The translations under genes were made by a program, and so were the position numbers. 12,639 bases of DNA from a bacterium (GTDB lineage: Bacteria; Patescibacteriota; Minisyncoccia; Phycocordibacterales; UBA10002), in contig JAUYPY010000025.1 of NCBI GenBank assembly GCA_030697445.1, forward strand, positions 1 through 12,639, written 5' to 3'. The notes under the pieces were generated by a model that did not search any database, had not been told where the DNA came from, and was given only the letters and a program-made list of their open reading frames with translations. Shown here piece after piece: positions 5,694-11,062 of the stretch. Every line of letters starts with the position of its first letter. Within the stretch, counting starts at the first letter, position 1.

Positions 5694-7247
5694 ATGCTTT
5701 TTTCTTACCAGTGGTTACAAAGTTACTTTGATGAAAAACTGCCGGCACCGGAGGTGCTTGCGGAACGGTTGGCGCTTGGGTTTGCTGAAGTGGACGGCAT
5801 AGAAGAAAAAGGGGACGATGCGATTTTGGATATCAAGATTTTGCCTGACCGTGCGTGCTATGCGCTGTCGCACAGGGGTGTTGCGGGCGAAGTGGCGGCA
5901 CTATTGGGTCTGAAAATGAAAGAACGTGCAACGCGTGTTCCGCGCGCGCCGCGAAAAACGCGCATGATTTCCTTACGCGTCGATGACTCGAAACTGTGTC
6001 GGCGACATATCGCACGCATGGTTGAAAATGTTTCTGTCGGACCCTCGCCAGATTGGCTCAAAGAACGATTGGAGGCAGTAGGTCAGCGCAGTATAAATAA
6101 TATAGTTGATGCAACTAATTTCATCACGCTCGATATGGGTCAACCCATGCACGCCTTTGATGCCGATAAGATAAAAGGAAAAGTAACGGTTCGGCCAGGC
6201 CTGGCGGGGGAAGTGCTCGTAACCCTTGATGGAAAGAGTGTCTACGTAGACCCGTCAATCGTTGTTATTGCCGATGAGGAAGGTCCGCTTGATATCGCGG
6301 GCATTAAGGGTGGAAAAAAAGCCGAGCTGGACAAAAATACAAAAACAATTCTTCTTTCTGTAGCGAACTTTGATCCAACAAGTATTCGGCGCACCGCGGC
6401 AAAGACAGGAATCAAAACGGACGCATCAAAGCGATTTGAAAATAATTTCACCGCTCTGCGCGCGAAAGACGGTATGGGCGAAATCGCCGCGCTTATCGCG
6501 ACGCTCTGTACCGGCGCTACCTTTGGAAAAGAAATTGATATCTATCCGAAAAAAGAAAAAAAGCGCCGCATTGTAGTGCCTATAAAGTTTGTGAAAGACG
6601 CGCTAGGTCTAGATATTTCAGAAAAAGAAATGTGTGCGGCGCTGTCCCGGCTTTCAATTTCGTCCCGAAAACGGGGCGCCACGCTTATCGTTGCGCCGCC
6701 TCCGGAACGATTGGACCTCGCGCGTCCGGAAGATATTGTGGAAGAAATCGGGCGCATCTCGGGCTTGGAACGGATTCCGGAGGCGGCACTTCCACCTGTT
6801 TACGCGCCGCCTGCGATGAATAAGCGGCTTACTTTGGAAAATAGCATTCGTGACCTGTTGGTGTCCGAGGGGTTTTCTGAAGTAATGACTTCATCGTTTA
6901 CATCAACGGGCGACATCGCGATTGAAAAGCCGCTTGCGTCCGACAAAGCATATTGCCGGAAGGATTTGTGGACCAACTTTCATCCGGCGCTTCTGAAGAA
7001 TTATTCCAACGCGCCGCTTCTTGGTTACGAAGAAGTCAAGCAATTTGAGATTGGAAAGGTTTTTACCGCAAAAGGTGAACATTCCGCGCTTATTGTAGGT
7101 CTTATGCCCGCCCGAACGACCGTTCGGTCGGGCGGGCCGTCCAAAAAATCAGTAGGCGATATTTTACAGAAGGTTGAAAAAACGCTCGGCGTTACACTTG
7201 GCGGTAAGTTTTGTGGTGGAAATAATGTATATGAATGCACCCTTTAA
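5694..7247 (+). CDS. pheT: Phenylalanyl-tRNA synthetase beta subunit, main part
   Basis: This 517-residue frame covers most of a short-form PheT. After the N-terminal B1-like segment (1-75, with DIKILPDRACYALSHRGVAGEVAALLGL) the usual EMAP-type tRNA-binding insert of about 110 residues is absent. The B3/B4 editing domain (about 90-255) is well conserved (INNIVDATNFITLDMGQPMHAF has this pattern). The B5 domain (about 290-360) ends in PEDIVEEIGRISG, and a catalytic-like core follows to VKQFEIGKVF. The frame stops at TAA 7245 right after VYECTL, before the C-terminal FDX-ACB domain, which continues in the +1 frame (7225-7551). Residues 472-482 lie in another palindrome. Start at 5694, two bases after the pheS stop, implies coupled translation. 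Either a +1 frameshift, a split subunit, a real mutation or a one-base assembly error explains the break. Confidence 0.92.
   Translation: MLFSYQWLQSYFDEKLPAPEVLAERLALGFAEVDGIEEKGDDAILDIKILPDRACYALSHRGVAGEVAALLGLKMKERATRVPRAPRKTRMISLRVDDSKLCRRHIARMVENVSVGPSPDWLKERLEAVGQRSINNIVDATNFITLDMGQPMHAFDADKIKGKVTVRPGLAGEVLVTLDGKSVYVDPSIVVIADEEGPLDIAGIKGGKKAELDKNTKTILLSVANFDPTSIRRTAAKTGIKTDASKRFENNFTALRAKDGMGEIAALIATLCTGATFGKEIDIYPKKEKKRRIVVPIKFVKDALGLDISEKEMCAALSRLSISSRKRGATLIVAPPPERLDLARPEDIVEEIGRISGLERIPEAALPPVYAPPAMNKRLTLENSIRDLLVSEGFSEVMTSSFTSTGDIAIEKPLASDKAYCRKDLWTNFHPALLKNYSNAPLLGYEEVKQFEIGKVFTAKGEHSALIVGLMPARTTVRSGGPSKKSVGDILQKVEKTLGVTLGGKFCGGNNVYECTL
7106..7137 (+). repeat. Perfect palindrome inside pheT
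   Basis: GCCCGCCCGA (7106-7115) and TCGGGCGGGC (7128-7137) form a perfect 10-bp stem. The centre can refold as CCGAACG/CGTTCGG (7112-7118/7121-7127). It encodes PARTTVRSGG in frame between the core beta strands of PheT. It shares the CCGACCGAA-like motif (on the opposite strand) with the rplY and pheS elements but is not an obvious copy, so a related element is possible, not shown. Confidence 0.65.
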
Positions 7248-7248
7248 A
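7215..7248 (+). other. Possible recoding or restart site in pheT
   Basis: The first pheT frame ends ...ACC CTT TAA A. Slipping one base forward on CTT gives TTT and then AAA CAA TTC, entering the FDX-ACB frame. CTT followed by a stop is the arrangement used in prfB autoregulation (CTT TGA C). Alternatively, GGTGGA (7215-7220) lies 4 nt before ATG 7225 in the second frame and could drive coupled restart, matching the GGTGG site of the minus-strand gene at 8148-8155. A spurious extra base in the run CCCTTTAAA (7240-7248) would give the same picture. Confidence 0.45.
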
Positions 7249-7551
7249 CAATTCAAACCTTTCTCTCTTTATCCCTTCATTGTTCGCGATGTGGCGCTGT
7301 TTGTGCCGAGTGAAATGGATGCGGAACGCGTGCAGAAAATTATAGAAGGGGAGACGCGTGAGAAGGATGTTGTGGGAATCCGCTTGTTTGATTCGTTTGA
7401 AAAAAGATTGCCGGACGGTACACGCAAAACCTCACTTGCGTTCCGACTCGTGTTTCAGTCAATGAAAAAGACGCTCACCGACGCGGAAGCGAACGCGGCA
7501 ATGGAAGCCGTCTACCGTGTGCTCCGTAGTCGTGGGTGCGAGATCAGATAA
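7225..7551 (+). CDS. pheT: PheT C-terminal FDX-ACB domain in second frame
   Basis: This 108-residue frame encodes the ferredoxin-fold anticodon-binding domain that normally ends PheT: FSLYPFIVRDVALFVP near the start, LFDSFEKRLPDGTRKTSLAFRLVFQS in the middle (read in pieces) and the TLTDAEANAAM helix before the terminal CEIR. The domain holds the anticodon stem of tRNA-Phe. It overlaps the end of the main pheT frame by 23 nt in the +1 frame. ATG 7225 is chosen for its GGTGGA ribosome site; ATG 7231 is equally in frame. The linker between VYECTL and FKPFSLYPF is shorter than in most PheT proteins, so a deletion may have created the break. Conservation of both halves argues that the product is still used. 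Confidence 0.85.
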   Translation: MYMNAPFKQFKPFSLYPFIVRDVALFVPSEMDAERVQKIIEGETREKDVVGIRLFDSFEKRLPDGTRKTSLAFRLVFQSMKKTLTDAEANAAMEAVYRVLRSRGCEIR

Positions 7552-7570
7552 ACTCTTTTTAAGTCCTCTC

Positions 7571-7598
7571 CCAACTAACTGCTATAGCAAGTAGTTGG
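7571..7598. other. Inverted repeat after pheT
   Basis: CCAACTA (7571-7577) and TAGTTGG (7592-7598) flank a perfect inner palindrome GCTATAGC (7581-7588). No T-run follows on either side, so it is not a standard terminator. It might protect the pheT mRNA 3' end or be a protein site; the rest of the 130-nt convergent gap 7552-7681 holds only the terminator of the minus-strand gene. Confidence 0.4.
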
Positions 7599-7620
7599 AA
7601 TAGTGAAAGGTGCGGGTAGT

Positions 7621-7666
7621 AAAAAATAAACAAATAAAAACCCGCGACAATATTTCAGATCGCGGG
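7621..7666 (-). terminator. Terminator of the minus-strand gene
   Basis: On the minus strand CCCGCGA (7666-7660) pairs with TCGCGGG (7647-7641) over a 12-nt loop and is followed by a 20-nt T-rich tail (7640-7621) with runs of five and six T. On the plus strand the tail is only GAGATTTT, so it would also act weakly for pheT. Confidence 0.85.
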
Positions 7667-7681
7667 GAGATTTTAAGTCAC

Positions 7682-8143
7682 TCAGGATACTTCACGAGTG
7701 TCGATGCAGAGCGTCGACACCTTTGGATACAGGTCTGGATTTGTTCCAAGGTTGAGATGTTCAATCGACCAAAACCATGTCCCATTGTGGCAGCACAGCA
7801 CGGGATAGATGTCGGAGCAATCTGGCTGAAGCCGAAGCATCGTACCCCATGCCGGAATTGCGTCAGTTTTAAATCTTTGCAACTCCGATCGATGGTTTTT
7901 TTTCAGAAAATCAAGCATTTCAATATCAAGGCCGAGATATCCACGCGCCTTGAGACCATTGAATGCTTCTCGATTGAAACCATCTCCTGAATTTGGGATT
8001 GTCACCCGGACAATTCTCCTTAAACTAATTTCCATCACGGATGTGCCGTGCTCCAGCACCTCCAAGTGTTCGTTTGAACGACACCTGAGCACTTTTGTTG
8101 GGTCGAATTCCTTAGTGCGAAGAATTTTAATCAAGTCAGACAT
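7682..8143 (-). CDS. Orphan protein of unknown function, 153 residues
   Basis: I do not recognise the family. The gene is well supported: a consensus promoter (8193-8220), a 43-nt leader, the ribosome site AAAGGTGG 4 nt before ATG 8143, a TGA stop at 7684-7682 and a strong terminator. It is therefore a complete single-gene unit, opposite to all neighbours. The protein has no signal peptide or membrane segment. It begins MSDLIKILRTKEFDPTKVL, has a middle part with LRRIVRVTIPNSGDG and a C-terminal half rich in Trp, Cys and aromatic residues (PAWGTM, PVLCCHNGTWFWSIEHL), which suggests a compact globular fold. The pair of adjacent cysteines with a nearby histidine could bind metal, but this is speculation. 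Plus-strand frames over the same bases lack any ribosome site or promoter. Confidence 0.8.
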   Translation of the reverse strand: MSDLIKILRTKEFDPTKVLRCRSNEHLEVLEHGTSVMEISLRRIVRVTIPNSGDGFNREAFNGLKARGYLGLDIEMLDFLKKNHRSELQRFKTDAIPAWGTMLRLQPDCSDIYPVLCCHNGTWFWSIEHLNLGTNPDLYPKVSTLCIDTREVS

Positions 8144-8147
8144 AATG

Positions 8148-8155
8148 CCACCTTT
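8148..8155 (-). promoter_or_regulatory. Ribosome binding site of the minus-strand gene
   Basis: AAAGGTGG on the minus strand ends 4 nt before ATG 8143. It is the clearest ribosome site in a window where most other genes lack one, and it decides the start. Confidence 0.8.
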
Positions 8156-8192
8156 CTTCTTTTAATTGTTTTCTACAAAGAACGCTACGAGC

Positions 8193-8220
8193 AGTATAGC
8201 ATATCGTATGCATCTGTCAA
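8193..8220 (-). promoter_or_regulatory. Strong promoter of the minus-strand gene
   Basis: On the minus strand TTGACA (8220-8215), a 16-nt spacer and TATACT (8198-8193), with extended -10 TGC. The predicted start is near 8186. The core matches the promoter at 152-179 in -35, spacing and -10. It is divergent from the clpB promoter, with 18 nt between the two -35 boxes. Confidence 0.88.
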
Positions 8221-8230
8221 GCATTTTTCA

Positions 8231-8257
8231 ATCCCCCTTTGAAGGGGGTAGGGGGAT
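8231..8257. repeat. Palindromic repeat in the clpB promoter
   Basis: ATCCCCC (8231-8237) can pair with GGGGGAT (8251-8257) or, in its CCCCC part, with GGGGG (8244-8248) over TTTGAA. The -35 of clpB lies within it. Similar CCCCC-TTTGAA-GGGGG palindromes are familiar to me as dispersed repeats in metagenomic genomes; that is memory, not a search. Confidence 0.65.
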
Positions 8258-8267
8258 GTGGTATGAT
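8239..8267 (+). promoter_or_regulatory. Promoter of clpB, predicted leaderless
   Basis: TTGAAG (8239-8244), a 17-nt spacer and TATGAT (8262-8267) with extended -10 TG at 8259-8260. The -10 ends 6 nt before ATG 8274, so the predicted +1 is the A of the start codon. No CIRCE element (TTAGCACTC-type repeat) is seen, so HrcA control is not indicated. Confidence 0.72.
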
Positions 8268-8273
8268 GCGGTT

Positions 8274-10958
8274 ATGCCCCCCTTTCATCATTTCACCACT
8301 AAAGCCAAGGAAGCCATACGGCGCGCGCATGAGCTTGCAATTGAACGCGGACAAAACCATGTCGGCCCGATGCACTTGCTTGCCGCGCTTATTACCCAAG
8401 ACGAGAGCGCAGTCGTTTCCATTTTAGAGCGACTGGAAGTGGATATGGTCTTGCTGACCGACTCGGTGCTGGAGTCGCTTGACGGCACCGAATCGGGCGG
8501 CGTGCTAGCACCTTCATACCAGATTTATTTGACGCCCGAGCTTGCGGGAATATTGGAAGCGTCAACGCGCGCCGCTTCTTCTCTTAAAGATGAGTTCGTC
8601 TCCACTGAACATTTATTGCTCGCGATGCTTGACGCGCCAGGCGCTGGCAGGGAACTTCTCGCACGTTTCAAAGTAGACAAAGCGGGAGCGCTCCGCATTT
8701 TGGAAGAAACGAAAAGCGGTCGCATTACTGATGTAGCTCAACCAAAAAAGCACCGCTTTCTCGCGCGCTTCGCGCGCAATTTGACTGCGCTCGCGCGTGA
8801 AAACAAGCTTGACCCGGTGATTGGCCGCGATGCGGAAATTATGCGCATCATCCAAATTCTCTCGCGCCGCACCAAAAACAATCCTATTTTAATTGGCGAA
8901 TCGGGTGTCGGGAAAACTGCGATTGCCGAAGGGCTTGCACTTCGCGTCGCGCAAGGCGATGTACCGGAGTCGCTTAAAGACAAGGAACTGGTGGCGCTTG
9001 ATTTGGGGCTTTTGGTTGCCGGCACCAAGTATCGTGGCGAATTTGAAGAGCGGCTTAAAAACATTATGAAAGAAGTGGAGCGTTCGGCGGGCAAGGTGGT
9101 TCTTTTTATAGACGAAATCCATACGATTGTCGGCGCAGGCGCAGCGGAAGGTTCTTTGGATGCCTCCAATATGTTGAAGCCCGCGCTCGCGCGCGGCGAG
9201 CTTCGCGCGATTGGCGCAACAACTTTGAAAGAGTACCAGAAACATATTGAAAAAGATCCGGCACTGACGCGGCGGTTCCAGCCAGTGTTTGTGGTAGAGC
9301 CGTCGCTTGAAGATGCGTATGCGATCTTGCGCGGACTGAAGGAAAAGTATGAGCTCTACCACGGCGTTCGCATTACTGACGCGGCGATTGTCGCGGCAGT
9401 CAACCTTTCTGCCCGTTATATCACCGACCGCTATTTACCCGACAAAGCAGTGGACTTGATTGACGAAGCCGCGTCTTCTTTGAAGATTTCTCTTGAAAAT
9501 ATGCCGCCGGTACTGGAAGAAGCGTCGCGCAAGATTCGCCGTCTTGAAATTGAGAAAGAAGCTCTCAAGAAAGAAACCAACTCGCGCAAAGCAAAAGCGC
9601 GCATCAAGGAGATTGAAAAAGAAGTTGCGGATTTGAAAGAGAAGACCTCGGAAATAGAAATCAAATGGAAAAACGAAAAAGAAACCGTTTCGGCGATCAA
9701 AGGACTCAAGAAGGATTCGGAGCGCGCGCGACTTGACGCGGAGCAAGCGGAGGCGCGCGCGGATTTGTCGCAAGCAGCAGAAATTCGGTATGGGAAAATT
9801 CCAATGCTTGATAAAGAGCTTGAACTCAAACTGAAACGGCTTAAAACGCTACAGCGTTCGCGGAAAGTTTTGAATGAAGAAATTACCGAAGGCGAAATCG
9901 CATCGGTTGTGTCGCGCTGGACCGGCATCCCCGTTTCTAGGATGCTTGAAGAAGAAGCGGCAAAACTCACACGAATGGAAGACGATTTGAGAAAACGAAT
10001 TGTTGGGCAAGACGAAGCAGTCAAAAAGATTTCCGATACCATACGCCGTTCGCGTGCAGGCATTTCAGACCCGAACCGACCAATGGGCTCTTTTTTATTT
10101 CTTGGTCCAACCGGAGTTGGTAAAACCGAGTTGACGCGCGCGCTTTCCGAATTTATGTTTAACGATGAGAAGGCGCTCATTCGCGTTGATATGTCGGAGT
10201 TTATGGAGAAACATGCGGTCTCAAAACTTATTGGCGCGCCGCCCGGCTATGTAGGACACGAAGAAGGAGGAACGCTTACGGAGACAGTCCGTCATCGGCC
10301 GTACGCGGTGGTGTTGTTTGATGAAATAGAAAAAGCGCATCCTGAGGTGTTTAACTTGCTCTTACAGGTTTTGGACAACGGGCGTTTAACCGACGCGAAA
10401 GGGCGCGTTGCCAACTTCCGCAACTCTATTATTATCTTGACCTCAAACATTGGTGCGCAATTCATAGACAAAATGCAGAAAATTGGGTTTGCGACCGGCG
10501 GAGGCGAGAAAGCGGACTATGAAAATGCGAAAGTGAAAGTACTTTCCTCGCTCAAAGATTTCTTCAAGCCGGAATTTCTGAACCGCTTAGACGATATAAT
10601 TGTGTTTGACATCTTGCCGCACGAAGCGATTGCGAAAATCGTTGAGATTCAAGTTGAGGAAGTGAAAAAACGCCTTTTGCAAAAAGAAATTACGCTCGAA
10701 GTCGCGCCTGAAGCATTTGCGCTCTTGGCGCAAGAAGGGTACAGCCCGCAGTACGGTGCGCGACCGCTCAAGCGTCTTATTCAGACCAAAATTTTAAATC
10801 CGCTTGCATCGCTTCTTATATCACGCGGACTTGCCGAAGGAGGCGTGGTTGCCGTTGGCATGAAAGACGGAGAGTTCTCGTTTGAAGTTAAGATCGTCGG
10901 CGGCAAAGTAAAAAGCGGAAGGGTCATGAAGAGTGCGGAATTGGAAAAAGTTGCATAA
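8274..10958 (+). CDS. clpB: Hsp100 AAA+ ATPase, ClpB-like with a ClpP-type IGF loop
   Basis: This 894-residue, two-ATPase-domain unfoldase threads proteins through a hexameric ring. Order: Clp N-domain (about 1-145); first ATPase domain with Walker A GESGVGKT (208-215), Walker B VVLFIDE (275-281) and arginine-finger region LTRRFQPV (331-338); a middle coiled-coil domain (about 410-540); second ATPase domain with Walker A GPTGVGKT (611-618), Walker B VVLFDE (679-684) and sensor-2 GAR (828-830). The middle domain is about 130 residues long and includes QAAEIRYGKIPML, typical of the disaggregase ClpB. The loop at 737-739 reads IGF followed by ATGGGE, as in ClpC, where such a tripeptide docks on ClpP. 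So the protein may be a disaggregase that can also feed a protease. The frame is open upstream to 8166, but that would run into the divergent promoter; ATG 8274 gives the normal N-domain and fits the promoter. Confidence 0.93.
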   Translation: MPPFHHFTTKAKEAIRRAHELAIERGQNHVGPMHLLAALITQDESAVVSILERLEVDMVLLTDSVLESLDGTESGGVLAPSYQIYLTPELAGILEASTRAASSLKDEFVSTEHLLLAMLDAPGAGRELLARFKVDKAGALRILEETKSGRITDVAQPKKHRFLARFARNLTALARENKLDPVIGRDAEIMRIIQILSRRTKNNPILIGESGVGKTAIAEGLALRVAQGDVPESLKDKELVALDLGLLVAGTKYRGEFEERLKNIMKEVERSAGKVVLFIDEIHTIVGAGAAEGSLDASNMLKPALARGELRAIGATTLKEYQKHIEKDPALTRRFQPVFVVEPSLEDAYAILRGLKEKYELYHGVRITDAAIVAAVNLSARYITDRYLPDKAVDLIDEAASSLKISLENMPPVLEEASRKIRRLEIEKEALKKETNSRKAKARIKEIEKEVADLKEKTSEIEIKWKNEKETVSAIKGLKKDSERARLDAEQAEARADLSQAAEIRYGKIPMLDKELELKLKRLKTLQRSRKVLNEEITEGEIASVVSRWTGIPVSRMLEEEAAKLTRMEDDLRKRIVGQDEAVKKISDTIRRSRAGISDPNRPMGSFLFLGPTGVGKTELTRALSEFMFNDEKALIRVDMSEFMEKHAVSKLIGAPPGYVGHEEGGTLTETVRHRPYAVVLFDEIEKAHPEVFNLLLQVLDNGRLTDAKGRVANFRNSIIILTSNIGAQFIDKMQKIGFATGGGEKADYENAKVKVLSSLKDFFKPEFLNRLDDIIVFDILPHEAIAKIVEIQVEEVKKRLLQKEITLEVAPEAFALLAQEGYSPQYGARPLKRLIQTKILNPLASLLISRGLAEGGVVAVGMKDGEFSFEVKIVGGKVKSGRVMKSAELEKVA

Positions 10959-11013
10959 AGCGGTACGCGGAGTTATCCACCCCATGTCTTTTTCATTCCG
11001 TCTTTTTGTTTTA
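10936..11013 (+). terminator. Probable terminator of clpB with a long loop
   Basis: CGGAAT plus GAAAAAG (10936-10941, 10944-10950) pairs with CTTTTTC-ATTCCG (10988-11000), a 13-bp stem with a 2-nt bulge and a 37-nt loop, followed by TCTTTTTGTTTTA. The 5' arm lies in the last clpB codons. The large loop makes it atypical. Confidence 0.5.
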
Positions 11014-11017
11014 CAAT
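11012..11017 (+). promoter_or_regulatory. Possible promoter of the secreted-protein gene
   Basis: TACAAT (11012-11017) is a good -10 without a convincing -35; its start would be near 11024, giving a 39-nt leader with AGGT (11047-11050) 12 nt before the ATG. TAATAT at 11050-11055, 7 nt before ATG 11063, is a competing leaderless option. I cannot decide between them. Confidence 0.35.
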
Positions 11018-11062
11018 GAGGAGCGGTCTTTTTGTGTTTATTTATTAGGTAATATATCTTAT

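Noticed and set aside
6194..6207. CCAGGCCTGG palindrome in pheT
   Set aside because: Short, and the surrounding protein aligns with ordinary PheT without an insertion.
7698..7720. GTGTCGA/TCGACAC hairpin at the 3' end of the orphan gene
   Set aside because: It lies within the coding region, has no T-run and is not repeated elsewhere; a real terminator lies just beyond.
7610..7990. Plus-strand frame over the orphan gene
   Set aside because: No promoter or ribosome site, and it crosses the minus-strand terminator; the minus-strand frame has all signals.
8166..8273. N-terminal extension of clpB
   Set aside because: It would start inside the divergent promoter region and translate the clpB promoter; the Clp N-domain begins at 8274.
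10973..10981. DnaA-box-like TTATCCACC
   Set aside because: A single imperfect box with no cluster, no AT-rich unwinding region and no dnaA or dnaN nearby, and it lies in the clpB terminator loop; not an origin.
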